Positions 45,712 to 59,936 of a stretch of 64,000 nt of DNA are shown here, piece by piece. The stretch comes from Azolla caroliniana. Lineage: Eukaryota; Polypodiophyta. The stretch's first letter is position 1; every line of letters begins with the position of its first letter. Under the pieces are notes generated by a model. The model worked only from the letters and a program-made list of their open reading frames with translations, had not been told where the DNA came from and searched no databases. The DNA lies in the NCBI GenBank assembly GCA_043228905.1, contig JBHGNT010000011.1, positions 13,640,001 through 13,704,000 of the forward strand. The letters are read 5' to 3'. Made by a program: the position numbers and the translations under genes.

Positions 45712-47844
45712 TTATGTTTTTTATCACCAATCGACATGGTATTATGTTCTTTCTTACATCGTTATCCTTGATAAACAATCTGGTAAAGATTTTATGATTA
45801 GATGCGAGTCATGGAAATAATGGTGTAGAAAGACGATATGCTATGAAATGAAAGGATTTTTTGATATAAATGGCTATATTCTTTTGCATGTTGATTTTAT
45901 CATATTTGTTAGCATTGCATTTATGAAGGATGCACACGACAATGCCAATACCATGAAGCCATTCGTTTAGGATGAAACCAAAAATGTGTATGAACTTAAC
46001 TAAAATTATGAAGAAAAGTTTTCAAATAACACGATATCAAACCCATTCGCCAAGGCTCAAATCAAACCCTAATGTTGCCAAGCACACTTTACTCTTAGAA
46101 TTTTACAATGCCAACATGTGAATTTAAAGTACAATCCATAAAGATCGTGCTTTTAAATCACAATTGTATTTAATGCCGATGCTATATATTTATTGCACCA
46201 AATAATCCAATGCCATTTTGCATGATAATACATAACACTCGAAAAGTAGGTGGATATATGACTAGACAAGAGTGGTTTATTGGCACATCTCCTCCTATTT
46301 TTGTTGAATGATTGCCAAATAAATAGAGTGAAGAAGAATTCCGAATGAGTTCTTGGAGGATGTATGGCTAGACAAGAGTGATTTTTATTGACATGTCTCC
46401 TTCTACTTGTTTTCAATGATTGCCAAATACATAGGGTGAAGAGGAATGAGTTCTTGGAGCTAGTTTTCTATTATGAGACCATCTACAAGTAATGCCATGT
46501 GAGGTTAGCTCGGAAAACGTCTACGTGGCATATTTTCAAATGACACCAAAAAGTTTATGCTAACATTAATTGGCATGTGTGTAGAAGGAAACATCATCTC
46601 TCAACGAATGTTCAAGGTGTTGTGTGAAGAAGAATGAATGAACTAATTTGCTTTTCATCATTGAATAATCGATTATTCAATGGAATGATACATGGAGAGG
46701 TTAACAAAGTTTCGGGTGGCATATTATCAGCAAACACACGAAACACAAAGCATGACAACTCATGGCAAAAATATATCATCAAGGATTCCCTAATAGACAC
46801 AGAAGATGATGCAAACAATATATTATCATCATTCCTCAAAAGGCCTAGTCCAAAATTGATCTATGGAAAATAATGCACTTCACATATATGCCCTTCTCGA
46901 TTGATATACGAGTATGGCGCATAAAATTATCATGCATGTCTAATGAAAGTCATCATACATCTCGAGGATGACCATATATGCAAGGAATGCAAGGAATCAA
47001 AAGTGATGTATTCATCCTGCAACTAGGTTTTCCATTCACATACATACATACATACGTCACATGTCTCGATACTTGAGTGGCAAATGCATGACGCGACCTC
47101 AGTATCTTACAACTTGTGTGAGTTAAGCTAGGAGAAGTGTTAAGGGGTTCTTCTAAGAGCTAAGGGAGTCTCAATCGACACTGTTGTCCACAAAGAGAGA
47201 ATCGCTTCAGTTGGCCGAACAGGGGCGCTGGCATGGATAGAGAGCTCACATAATGTGATGAATAAAATACATACAGAACAAATAGATAGTTTAACATAAG
47301 ATTTCATTATGTACATAATATAGTAAGTTGTAAGTTGTAACCATAGTATGAACCATACGTGCATTCGCATTCGAGACTGATTCAAATATTCGAGTATGGT
47401 AAATAGTAAATACCATACATACTGTTGTAACTTGAATTCATGATTTATTATAAGGTAAATTTTTTTTAAGGTAAAAGCTGTAAAAAAAACAAAACATAAG
47501 AATGTTGTGAGATCATACGCATTCGTTTTCATTCGTATTGAAAAGAATGTTTGCCAATGCATTCGAGTATATTAGGTGCTATGATAGTGAATATTAGAGA
47601 GAGAGACAGACAGACAGAAAGACAGAACAGAGACTGGATCAAAAAAGGCTGCTGCTTTCAGCTGGTTCTAGCTCTCTGTCTCCTGCTCTTGCAAGCCCCC
47701 CCCCCCCCCGCCCCTGGTTATCTCGGAATTCCCCAGGTTTCTTTGTTCCCCCCTCAGATCTGATTTGTCGACCCAGAATCAAAGAGAAAACAGAAGGATA
47801 AAAGAGAGAAAGAGCTGCTCTGAAGGAAGGGAGGGAGCAAGAAA
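45712..47844. other. Intergenic region and promoter/5' UTR of the ERV46-like gene
   Basis: No gene recognised in 45.7-47.5 kb. It contains a two-copy tandem repeat (46249-46460) and a short (CATA)n run (47037-47056). The last 260 bp are purine/pyrimidine-biased leader sequence with a C14 run at 47696-47709 and AGAGAGA tracts, typical of a plant 5' UTR. The transcription start is not identifiable. Confidence 0.5.
46249..46460. repeat. Two-copy tandem repeat, unit about 110 bp
   Basis: Both copies carry GGCTAGACAAGAGTG or its variant, CATGTCTCCT/CACATCTCCT, AATGATTGCCAAATA and GAATGAGTTCTTGGAG. Diverged copies. Confidence 0.7.
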
Positions 47845-47986
47845 ATGAATCGCATTAGGCAGCTCGATGCCTTCCCTAAGATCAACGAGGATTTCTATAG
47901 TCGATCCTTGTCTGGAGGAATCATCACACTACTATCTTCTGTCGCCATGCTGCTTCTGTTCATCACAGAGCTAAGTATGCAATATC

Positions 47987-48028
<42 letters not shown>

Positions 48029-51000
48029 CTCTGGATGTTTGAGACTGTCTTTAAGGAAGCCCATTGCCCTTCTTTTTTTGGATAAGTTTGTCATCAGGTT
48101 CGAGTGTTTAATGAATGTGTTCGAGTCAATTATTCTTTATTTGCCGCCGGTGCTTAGATCTAAAGCCCATTTTTAGCGTTGAAGGAAGCCTACAACTTTT
48201 CAAATCCTGCAAAAATGATCCTTAAAGAGCTGTCTGAGGTCACAAATACAGTATCTAAAACATTAAATTAGGCATACAAAGTTCTTGATTAAATGCAAAA
48301 ACTCATGTTAACCTGACAATGGGCTTCAAATTTAAATAAGCTTTTCATGGTTCTTAGAAGTCCTATTGCTTTTAATCTATATTTCTGATATATCTTTGTA
48401 GATTGACAGGTATTTGATAGAATTTGAACAACCTATGCAAACTGTTTTTTTTAACATGGTGATGATTTTATCTTTCTCTAAACTCTTTATAGTGTATCCA
48501 CGTGGGGTTGATGCTCCAGAATTTCCAGTGTCATCATATTGTCTGTATCATAAATTCTAATGTGATTTATGCTGAGAAACTCTGCCAATGGCATTCTTAT
48601 TGAATTGATTAGTTGGCAAGAACATCAATAGTATTTCTTAGGGTTAATAATCAAGAATGCACCAATCAAAGATCCTTAGAGGAAAATGGTACATATAACA
48701 GGTTGTGAGATGGGGACTTTTGTAGCCATAGTGAGATCCTGAAAATACTAGAATGGTGTAAATATATTTGTCCTTCACCAATGGTGGAGTCCTAGCAGAA
48801 ATGTGCTCTAATTCCTCGAGTGGTCCTAATTGGCAAGCAATTGTTAGATCCTACGAAATTCCGTTCAAGAAAGCTTTTCTCTCAATACTCAATTAAGATC
48901 ACTTGAAATTTGACAGCCTTTCATGCTTACTTCATAGATAGATTTTATACTTTCTTGTTAGTCTAATCTTGATGTTGTTTGAGGATTCCATGACCTTTTG
49001 CTATTTATATATTCCATGATCTTTTGCTATATGTGATCTTTCGTCAGGTTTTATTTGTTCCTTAAATTGCAGGAATATTCCTCAACCCTGCGACAAAAAG
49101 TGAGCTCATTGTGGATACATCTAGGGGTGAAACTCTTAAGATTTATGTGAGTATACTATCAATCTTTCTATGCAACATGTGCTGATATATTCTATGATGT
49201 TGCAACTCTAATATCTCATGCAATCATACACAAACATAGTTCCACATTCAAAAAACGATCTTTACAATCTTGGAGTTAAATTTTCTTAGTAGAAGATGAG
49301 GCCTCAATGAGCAATGCTGAGAGTGTGCATCATAGTCATAAGGGGCTGGAGGGTGTATGGTGGGGATGTGTTGGACAAGTAATTGGGACATCCTGTGCCA
49401 CATACAAGATTCATCCCAAACATTGACATTCTAGAAATGTCAATGTGAATTTAGCTTTTAGAATTAAGTTTCAAAGAAAGTTTTAGAAGGTTCTAATCTC
49501 CTTTGCCTCAACCTTTGGATGCCCCTATTTTTCCAATTCTAGTTGAGAGAGTTTTGCAAGATGGTTCCTCACAATTCTTGTCTTGTAATCCAATCCTTAC
49601 TGACATTATGTCAAGTTTCCTTTAATAGGGATCTAGAAATGAAAACTATTAATGATAAGAACCTAGTTTTACCAATACTAGTTGGGAGACTCATTGAAGG
49701 GGAGACCTCTCAAGCTACCTTGGCTCAAGCCTTACATTGAGAGGTATCACGTTTTAAAGCATTGAAAATTTGTACTCTCTCTTATGTTTTCTAACAATAA
49801 TATATTTTTAAGTCATACTGATTTTGTCTTATGCATTGAACTCTCAAAACTCAATAGTAACTGGCAAGACTAAGTGACTTTTAACACTTGATTTCTATTT
49901 ATATTAATATCAAAAAGTTACAGCGTTGTCGAAAAGCCAAAGGAGGTCAAAACCTTTTGAAAAGCCAAATGCGGTTTTTTCTCGTGGCAAAGAAGTTTGC
50001 CACATTCTTGAATCTTTTTTTGATGTCATAATTTTTAGAATATTCTGGAAATGTCCAAGATCATCTGTGATTGTGATATTAAGAGTTTACGTCATTTCTG
50101 CTTTGTCTCTTCAACGTCTTCTTATCTTGCAGATAAATTTATTGATGTTACAAAATTAACTCTGAAAGACAATCTGCCTGTGTGACGATCTAGTTGTGTG
50201 CTCTCTCCCTCTCTCAGAATAGAAGAAGATGATGATGATTAAAGGTGTGGTGTGGGTGTCTGCTAAAGTTTGTCCTCCCAACCATCAGACATGCCCATAT
50301 ATAGTAGACCCGTGCATAAGGGCTACTATGCATGTCCACTCCCTCCCTTGCCCGCACAACATTCATGCTATGTGTCCGCACCGACACCTAGGGACATTCT
50401 AGAATTGTCTCATGACACTTACGGTCACAACAGTTATAGTCACTTTTCAATATCACCTCCATGTTGGGTCAATGTCAGAAAACAAGGCATATTGACCTGT
50501 AAGACCGTGCTTCATGTTCAACCCAATTTCATATCCTTGGCTGACCTTGTGATGTTGCATCCTCTTCGGTTCTTCTCTAGACCTCAGTCTCCTGGTGATT
50601 ATTGATATTGGCACATGCAACTACAAAAGAGTGGTAAAACACCTATAATTCACAACTTCAGTTTTATTAGCGAAAGACCACATTCTTAATTTTTTGGACT
50701 CATTAAGACATAATTTCACCTCTGAGAAGGTATATTGCACTTGAACAAGGAATTTGACATGTTGACTCCAATTTCCTGGCCAACTGCAAAATTTTAATTA
50801 AATCCAATTCCGTCAACTGAACGTGACCCATAGAGCCTCCAGAGAACTCAAATGATGAAATCTGTAGAAGTTTTAGCTCTCACATGCCTATCTGTAGAAG
50901 TCCTAAATCTGAGTTTTGAGTTTTACACACATCTCGAAGTGTCCATCTCTACAAAAATACCCTAAACACTCAATTATCCCGCTCACTTATAGCTTTTAAG

Positions 51001-54000
51001 TGATTATGTTGGGTGTAACCCCTAACTTTCAAGTGATTATATGGGGTGGAACAAACAGGTAAAGAAATGCAGAATGCGCAACAGCTTCCAGGGATGATCA
51101 CTTTGATCTTATTGATTGACTGCGCGATGAAACACTGAGCTTTTGCCTTATTGGGCTATGAGGTGGATACCCCATTCGTTAGAGAATTTCCCGAAGACAT
51201 ATTCATAAACGCACATACTGCCACACATCAGAATCTAATATTAATTGGACTGAGTGCACAGGGACCCTGGGGCCTACTAGCCTTGGCTCATCCAGTATGG
51301 GGATCAATGGCAAGCTGCTATCTGGCACTGGCCATGGAACACCTTCTTCTCTGATTTTAAAAGTTCTGGGGAACAAATAAAATAAATAAAAAATGAAAAT
51401 AGTTTAGCGATTAAATTACACTACAAAAGAAAAACAAAAATAACATTCTAGTGATATTTGTTGCCACAAGTGAAAGCTATTGAACACCCATTCTGAATAT
51501 GGTCCCTGGCGAAATCCTTCCTGCACTACAACCTGGGTACAAGGTTTTTCAATAATTTAACTGCATGAGTTTATTAGGATATGCATATACCCACAACTTT
51601 TGATAGTGTCTTTCTTCCCTGAAGCTCCATTGTCAATCTCTTTGTTTATGTGCAGTTAGATATAACGTTTCCAGCTCTTGCATGTTCTGTTGTCACCCTT
51701 GATGCAATGGATGTCAGTGGAGAGCAGCATCTTGATGTGGTATGACATTTTCCTTTTCCTATTGATTGGAATGTATATGTGATCAAGTTATTTCTCAGTG
51801 GATTAGTGTGCGCTATCTTTGATGTGTCTATATTCTTCTGTACCTTTGGCAGAAACACAACATCTTTAAAAAAAGGCTTGATTCAACAGGAAGGGTTGTG
51901 GAACCACCAAAACAAGAACACATTAATGGAGGCCATCAGGTTATTAGTATTCTGTTCGAAATCATTTCACAACTAAATTAGTCAGCTATTGTTAGGATCT
52001 GCAATAATTAGCGCTAGTTTCTTTCAATTAATCTTATAGAAATGCAATTCCTTATTGAGAATATAATAATATATGCTAAAGCCTATTACCATTTAGTCTA
52101 CAAATATTAGTTTGTTCTGATATCCAATGAAGATTAGACAATAAGTGTATGATTAAGAATCAATCTTTGCTGTGAATTTAGAATTCTCCTTATATAGTTA
52201 GGAGAACTACTAAATAACTAAATGTACATATTGGTGTGCATGAGATCTCTATCCAAGTAGAGATGTGTGTGATAATTAATTAACGTTGATAGCTAGTGAA
52301 GTAATCACTGATTCAACAAGCAGATTATATCACAAAACCTAAGCCATTGTTTATCTAGCCAATTTATAGAGAAAGTAGGGGAGCAAAGCTAAAGTTGTAA
52401 CTTGCTATACTAGCTAGACCTTACACGAGCCTATTATATTAATGCACTCTTCTTATTCATTCCATTATGGATCTAAAGTTTAGAGATGCTTGTGAGCTAA
52501 TAAAATCTTTGCTCAATATTAACAGCTAGTAAATCAATCACGAATTTAACAACTAAATTGCACCATCAAATCTTAGCCAAAGTTTTATCGAACCATTTTG
52601 TAGAGGAACTATGGTAGCATTGCTAAATTTGTAGTACACCGTATTCATAACTAGACCTTATGCACTGCTCTTATTGATTCCATTTTGGGTCTTGCAAAGA
52701 GACAGATGCAATCTGGCAACAGAAATATCATTCATGGAATCCATTTTATCTGGCCCAAATTATGATTGGAGGGGAACTTAGATTTGAACGTTGTAATGCA
52801 CCCTTCGTATTGATTCCATTTTGGGCCTTGCAAAGAGACAAATGCAATCGGTAACAAAAAAAATCATTCATGGAATCCATTTTATCTGGCCCAAATTATG
52901 ATTGAGGGGAACTTAGATTAGGGGCGACTTACAAGTCAAATATTTACTCATGCTTGTGAACTCTTTTTCTGTGTTACTTTGAAGCTGATGAAGAGAGGCT
53001 TATGTTATATTACATTTATATCGTTACGCGATCTGCCAATTGATAAGGCAATACAAAACTCATTCATGAGAATCCATGAATGTCTGGCCCAAATCAGTGA
53101 TAGGAGGTGCAAACTCTGCATGATCTGCCAATTGACAAGACAAGACAAAAATTATTCATGAGAATCCAGGACTACTTGGACCAAATCAATGATTGGGGGC
53201 GCAATCTTTACAGTGTGCCAATTGGTAAGACAGTAGAAAAATCATTCATGAGAATCCATGAATACCTGGCCCAAATTGGTGTTTGGGGATAGGGGTTACA
53301 GCTAGTTGAGTTGCAATCTTTGCATGATCTACCAATTGATTACATGAACTTCAAATTGATGAGTCAACACAGAAATCATTCATGAGAATCCAAGAATATG
53401 TGGTCCAAATTGGTGATTATAGACAGGGGTTACATGTTATTGATTTTATGGAAATTTATAAGGCAACACAAAACGGATGAGAATCCATGAATAGCTCAAG
53501 TTGGTGATTGGATATAGGGGGGGGCACATGTAGTTGATGCAAGCTTTACATGGTCTGCCAATCAATGAGGCAGTAACATGTAATTGACATGAACCAATAT
53601 CTCAGTATAAGATGCCATTTCTAATAATTGTAATGAACTCTTTTGACAGGTCCCCTTTGTTCATGATGCCTGACTTGTTTTATGTAGATTACATTACCCA
53701 TTATAACCTTGCTAAAGTTGTTAATAAAGGGCTAGTCATAGTTTCTTAAAAATAATTCGTTAATGATGAAATCAGCATATTTATTCCATGCACTAAGCAA
53801 ATATGGTTATTTATTTGTGTAGGTTGAGAAACCCTTACAAAAGCATGGAGGAAGGTTGGAACACAATGAAACATACTGTGGATCTTGCTATGGAGCTGAA
53901 CAGGTGCCTTTCATGATATCTATGCTAAATTGTACATATGCTGATTGTACAGTACCATTATTCTATGTTTTCTCTGGGATCATGATCTATTTTAAATCAA

Positions 54001-57000
54001 TGGCTAATTGGACAATTTGGTGCTGCTATTAGACTGGTATTCTGGTGGATTCTTTAAATCCAGGTCTTTTATTTTCTGTTAAAACAGCATCCCCTTTTTC
54101 TTGGTTGCCATTGCTTTTCTTTAGTCACTTTTTATGTTCTCTTCAATTTATGGTTACAGTCTTGGTTTGTTACGAGGACATTATCACTGGAAACATGGTG
54201 AAGTGGCCTCTCAGTTTCAGATCCCTAGGGGATTCCAGAAACAGGAATAATCCATTTCAGGCAACATTCACGAGCAGAAAGAATTTCTGGCTGTTTGTCT
54301 TTTTATATAGTTTTTTATCAGCCCCTAAAACAGCGAGATAACTTATGGAACTAAAAAAGAGCATTACAAAGACTGTTCTCTGTTGGTGCAGAGGATGTAA
54401 CCACATGTGGCTCATGGATTATCTGAAGGTTCTCCAAATATATGTGCCTAAAACATGCGCCATTCTTAATTTCAAGATTGTGGCTATGAATGTGGAGGAG
54501 AGTAATAGTGCTTCCAGCTTTAAATGGCATGGAGTGAATAAGTTGCTTGTGCGTGTCCCATCATTTCCTTTTTGGTGACACTTTCGGTTTATGTGAGTGC
54601 AATGGTATTGCAATTGGCTATTCTTAGCCTCCTTTTACCATTTGACTGTGAGTGCCTCTACAAGCCATAATCCAATGCCATTGTGAGCACATCATTGGTG
54701 GGTAGCACAGGTAAATCTTTCCATATTCTATCTCTTAAACCACTGGCCTGTGTCACATGAGTAGCTGCGAGAAATGAAAGGAAATGCTATATTAATGTAG
54801 TCTAAAGGTCAAAATGGTCTCAAGAGTTTAGGAAGTTATTGCTAACCTCGGAACTTTACCCATTATATAGTCAGATGAAGATTGCTGCAACTCATGTGAA
54901 GAGGTGCGAGAAGCATATAGACGGAAAGGATGGGCAATAACAAATCCAGATGTGATAGATCAGGTATATTTCTCTTGATTTCTAGTGTCTGATTTTGTTT
55001 GTAGCATTGCCATTCTTTTATAATCATTCTTGTCGCACAACCTGTATTGCTAATAAAAAAAAGTATACAACATTCTTGCCTTCAATTATTTGCATGTATA
55101 TTCATGAATTAAAGGATGCATAATTCAACTAGGAGCTTTGATATTTCAAAGCTCAGGTAAGTATTTCAGGGTTGTTCACATGTGCAACTGAGCTTGCATG
55201 TATAACCCAGATTGGTTTGTTTCATCTTTAACAGTGTAAAAGAGAAGGATGGCTTCAGAAGATCAAAGATGAAGAGGGTGAGGGTTGTAATTTGTATGGT
55301 TCATTGGAGGTGAATAAAGTGGCTGGGAACTTCCATTTTGCTCCTGGGAAAAGTTTTCAGCAGTCCAATATGCATGTTCATGACCTTTTGGCATTTCAGA
55401 AAGAAAGCTTTAATGTAAGCACAAGGAAAGTTTTACATTCACTCAGTGAATTGCGCTTTTTTCTGATTTTTTGTGTTGGTTGACAAACTGAAAACTTCAA
55501 ATAATCAACTTGTGCATCATTTATTAATTTTCAATATTTGATATATTATCATATTCTTGTTTTTGTCCTCTTTATCCAGGTAACCCATAAAATTAACGAA
55601 CTCAGCTTTGGTCCTCACTTTCCTGGGGTCGTTAATCCTTTGGATGGGTAGGTCAGATTATTGTTATTTAAGTAGAACGTGTAGCTTTTTAAATGCACAT
55701 ATTTTTTGCACTTGTAGGTTTACCAACTTTTTATGAAATCATAAGTTCTATACGAGAGCTTGTTTAACATAGGAACTTGTGAAAGAATACCAAAGGATAC
55801 TGGATACTTACTGATAGGTACTCATCCTTTCAATGAAATGCAGGGCTCAAAGAATACAAATGACTCCTACTGGCATGTATCAGTACTTCATTAAGGTACC
55901 AAGACATAATTTTCAGAAATAATTAAAGAATGGAATATTAAATATTGTCAATGCCTATTATTAGTTCGGAAAAAGTCAGATATATGTATGGACGTGCAAT
56001 AATGAATTTCAAATTGTTGTACTCGTATCTGTATGATAGTAAATTGTCAAACTTTACATCAGTTGCAAAGGTCCATAATTGTGCTTTGTAAAATGTGAAT
56101 AATTAAGCTATAAGGATTCCTATCAGAAGCCCTTTTGCAGACCTTTATATGTAACCTTGGACCTTGATTTCTTTGCAATTCGTCCTGTTTATGATGAGCT
56201 GTTGCACAGATTCTCACAAAATTGTATATTGAATCCTGGCACACTTGTGTCTGGATGTTTTTGTTCTCATGTATATTGTATGAATAATCCTTATACTTTA
56301 TTTGTTTGTGGAATGATCTATTTTATGCAACTCACTAAAGTACCCTACAAAATCTGGTTTTGTAAAACAATATAGTTACTACCTATTCATATTACTACTT
56401 TTGCACTGTACAATGTCAAATTGTTATATTTTGTTTGATTGAGATGTAACACTTACTAGACTAGTTTTATGAAACAAAATGATTCTACCTGTTGTGTTTG
56501 TCATTTTCTGTAGAGTTATGAGAACTGTTTTTGTCATGTGGTACTTTTCCTGAATGAACTGTCATTTTATGTTGCTTTGTGAAAGATCAAAGTATAGGCA
56601 GATTGTTAAATATTTTTTCCTCTCTTTGGTTAGGTCGTTCCAACTGTATATAGAGATATACGGGGCAATAGAATTCAATCTAACCAGGTAAATTGAGGAT
56701 ATAAAGCCTGAGATCTATTACAGATGACTGAGACATGAGTATTTATGTTATTTTCTTTTGTGTCCTACAGTTCTCCGTAACAGAGCACTTCAGAGCAGTA
56801 GAATTTGGCACAAGTCGAGCTCTTCCTGGAGTTTTCTTTTTCTATGATCTATCTCCTATCAAGGTTAGTGTAAGGTTACCCACATGATCTTAGAGTGGAA
56901 GGAGATTATATCCAAGGTTTATGAAGGAAGGAGTTCAAAACTTCCACTAGTGCTATAAAGGTGAAGCGAGGCTGTCCACATAAGTCAGTATTTAGAAGGG

Positions 57001-57660
57001 CCTTCAAGTTTTTTATAGCAAAGTTTAAGAATCTAGGTAAAGGGGATTATTTATTAGAAAATTCATGGTGATCATTTAGAGTAAACAAGATTACATTTAG
57101 TAATTTCTCCTGTGGCATTTTTGCTGAAACATTACTGTCCTGAGAAAAGCAACAACACAATTAGATACATGTATGCATGTCTGTCAACTGTCTAGAAACA
57201 TATGGCAGACGAGACAGTAGTAGCTGTTTTGGTTTTGCCAGTACCTTCAATTATTCCTGTGCCCGTGGCACATTTAGGATTATTCACAAGCACTATACAT
57301 GCGTCATCGCTTGCCCCTCTAGCTGTGGCTTATACAGCGGAATGGGATGATCATCATCAGATGAATAGCTAGAAATTCATGAATGTTAATGCTCATATGT
57401 TCCCATTTGCAGGTGAACTTTGATCAGACAAAAACTTCCTTTCTTCATTTTCTGACTAATGTCTGTGCAATAGTTGGAGGTAAGGCTCTACATTTTGTTA
57501 TTTTCACCCATATAGTGGGAAGTGTTACGATATATTTCTGAACTCCATTATGTACTTCCGTATGGCAGGTGTTTTCACTGTCTCGGGGATTATTGATGCA
57601 TTTATCTACCACGGCCATAGAGCAATAAAAAAGAAGATGGAGATTGGTAAATTTAGTTGA
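47845..57660 (+). CDS. ERV46: ERV46/ERGIC3-like COPII-vesicle cargo receptor, 13 exons, 384 aa
   Basis: Coding exons: 47845-47974, 49073-49146, 51656-51739, 51853-51939, 53823-53903, 54871-54963, 55235-55414, 55580-55647, 55844-55895, 56634-56687, 56771-56863, 57413-57479, 57569-57660; total 1155 nt, GT..AG throughout, no stops. The family (ERGIC-N plus COPIIcoated_ERV domains, usually about 380 aa) cycles between ER and Golgi with Erv41 as a receptor for cargo and escaped ER proteins. Seen: [19 protein letters not shown] at the N-terminus; membrane helix at about 25-47; luminal part with [13 protein letters not shown] (Cys144, Cys147), EDCCNSC (157-161) and [36 protein letters not shown]; second helix at about 342-368; basic cytosolic tail [14 protein letters not shown]. 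Length, Cys clusters and both helices are complete. Introns total about 8.7 kb; intron 4 carries a minisatellite. Confidence 0.95.
47989..48026. repeat. (CT)n microsatellite at start of ERV46 intron 1
   Basis: About 19 CT units beginning 15 bp after the splice donor at 47975. Confidence 0.95.
52694..53560. repeat. Degenerate minisatellite in ERV46 intron 4
   Basis: Units of about 90-120 bp, each with TCATTCATG(A/G)GAATCCA, a variant of TGGCCCAAAT(T/C), TGATTGG(G)GG and TGATCTGCCAATTGA. At least six copies between 52.69 and 53.56 kb, diverged by substitutions and indels. Confidence 0.85.
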
Positions 57661-58713
57661 GGCTTGAAGCATAGGAAAGTCGACATGCAGCGTGTGAAAT
57701 TCACATATGAAAACCAAGGGCTCATGTTAGCTGTGTACTGCAATGATGCACATGTTGAAAATTTGAGGTTCCAGCAAATTGTCCTTTGGTTGAAAAACCC
57801 TTGAAGGAACTCAATTTGCTCATCATTCTTGTCAGCTGATGCCAGTGTTGGTGTTGTATGTTAGAAAAGGCATAAATGGATCATATATGAACCTGCCCTG
57901 TCATATTGAGTGCAGGGAAAATCCAATTGTACCCAAATTTATCGATTTAACAAAATTTGATCATGTTGACATTGTGATGTCCACAGCTGGTTTACTTATG
58001 CAAGAATAAAGCCGAAAGTCATAACGTTAAGCAAAATGTTGTATTGTGGGTGGTTGATATAGTCAGGATGAAATGGAGTTCTTATAATTGATGATGCACA
58101 ACGTCAGAAGTGTCATATTTTGGGAGCACTATATTTTAGGAAAGAAATCCCATCATACCACCTCCCAAGGAGTCAACTAGATTCCTTTCTTTCTTTTCTT
58201 GAAAATTTCACAGCCTTGTCTTCTCCATTGCATGCTGTGTGTTGTTTTTAAGTATTTAACAACCTGGAAATTCCTTTTCATGCATCCAATCATTGGGAAA
58301 TTTGGGAGAGAAGGTTCCAAATTTATAGGCTAGGCCAAAATTTTGTCTTTGGAGGTGTAGTTTCCCATTATAAATATTTACAATTGCCAAGAAATACTAA
58401 TCTAGACAGTAGCTCCACAAGAAATTCCATTAATCAACAATAATCAATTGGGCACAACAAGTTTTTATCTTTAGTTCAAAACTACAGGCTTTACACCCGT
58501 CAAGGTAAGTCATTGGATCAACAAGTCTCCACAAATCATCAAATATAGTGGCAAAATACACAAATTCTTAGGTTTTGATCTAGGAAAGATTTATGAAGAT
58601 AGAGATGTCAAAATGATCATCCAACCGTTGGATTTGAAGAAGAGTGTTAGGAACAACATACTAAATTTTGGCGATGATGAGAGGTTGTTTGGTCATCAAT
58701 CGGTTACTGTTGC

Positions 58714-58718
<5 letters not shown>

Positions 58719-58750
<32 letters not shown>
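58719..58750. repeat. (CT)n microsatellite
   Basis: Uninterrupted CT run. Confidence 0.95.
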
Positions 58751-58754
<4 letters not shown>

Positions 58755-58974
58755 GCGTGAGGAGAGTTCTTCTACATGCCCCAAAGTAGAAAATGAGGGT
58801 GTGTTTTTTTTCAAAAAGAAGATACTTTCCCATTAGTTAGGAGAGATTATTACAGAAAGATGGCTTATACATAAATTGGGGAATCACCCTCCGATCGAGT
58901 TCAAGAATATGAGACTATGTACATACCCTTTCAATTGTTATATATATATGTATATGTATGTATGTATGTAGGGA

Positions 58975-59059
58975 AGAGGTCCAAATATTGATTTGGGTCT
59001 CCGTTACAAGATACACATCCACAAAGCATAGACCCAAATAAATAAATATTTGGACCTCT
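58975..59059. repeat. Inverted repeat (hairpin) of about 27-bp arms
   Basis: AGAGGTCCAAATATTGATTT with GGGTCT (58975-59000) faces AGACCCAAAT ... AAATATTTGGACCTCT (59030-59059). Loop about 29 bp. The arms are nearly perfect except for extra AAT bases in the right arm. It could be a small MITE-like remnant. Confidence 0.8.
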
Positions 59060-59523
59060 TGAGTCTTCCTCCGTATAGGTGGGAACAACCCAACATGACA
59101 TACAATAAGACTGCAAGTGTTTCATGCATTCTCTACAATGCATTTATCGATGTAATTTCTGATATGCATTGCAGGTGGGAATGCTCAAGCAAGGCATCTC
59201 CAATACTAGCTTTGTCAATCTGGCAAGAAATGGCACTCATACGAACCAATCCTCTGCAGGAAAAGATAACGATAATGAGGTTGCATGAAGATGATGTTGA
59301 GGTCCTTGCAGACATGATATTTTTTTTCCATTCAAAGTGGGTAACAATATTGTCAACATTTGAAGCACTATGTCCTCAAAATTTATGGAAAAAAGTCCTG
59401 TTTTTCATTGGGCAGCATGGAATTTTTGCACCGAAATTCAGTTTGCATGAGTGGTCCTGGTATAACATCAGATTTCTGGAGCACACACTTGCATTATACT
59501 TCCCTTCTCCGACATTTAGAAGG

Positions 59524-59936
59524 AATGGTGCTGCATAGCATGTTTGACCTCAATTCTTATCGGGAAGTGCTCAAGGCCCATCGAATAAAGATCCAGTGAG
59601 TTCTCAAAATAGTTTTTGGGGTAATCTGGTTCACAATAGAGAAAGTAGAGATGCACAAAATGGTGCTGCATAGCATGTTTGATTTCAATTCTCATCGAGA
59701 AGTGCTCAAGGCCCATCGAATAAAGATCCAATGAGTTCTCAAAATAGTTTTAGCAGTACCCTGGTTCACAATAAAGAAAAGTAGAGATGCGCAAAATGGT
59801 GCTGCATAGCATGTTTGACCTCAATTCTCATCGAGAAGTGCTCAAGGAGTATCGAAGAAAGATCCAATGAGTTCTCAAAGTAATTTTTGGAGTAATGTGG
59901 TTCACAACAAAGAAAATAGAGATGCACAAAATGTTT
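59524..59936. repeat. Tandem repeat, three copies of about 135 bp
   Basis: Copies start AATGGTGCTGCATAGCATG at 59524, 59659 and 59795. Each has TCAATTCT(T/C)ATCG(G/A)GAAG, AAGATCCA(G/A)TGAGTTCTC, TGGTTCACAA and AGTAGAGATGC. Identity falls in the third copy. Confidence 0.92.

Noticed and set aside
52979-53292. Short open frames as alternative ERV46 exons
   Set aside because: They repeat within the intron 4 minisatellite and would disrupt the conserved protein between GGHQ and VEKPLQ.
59050-59538. A 162-codon open frame as a host gene
   Set aside because: No recognisable domain, it overlaps the arm of an inverted repeat and runs into a tandem repeat; probably chance.
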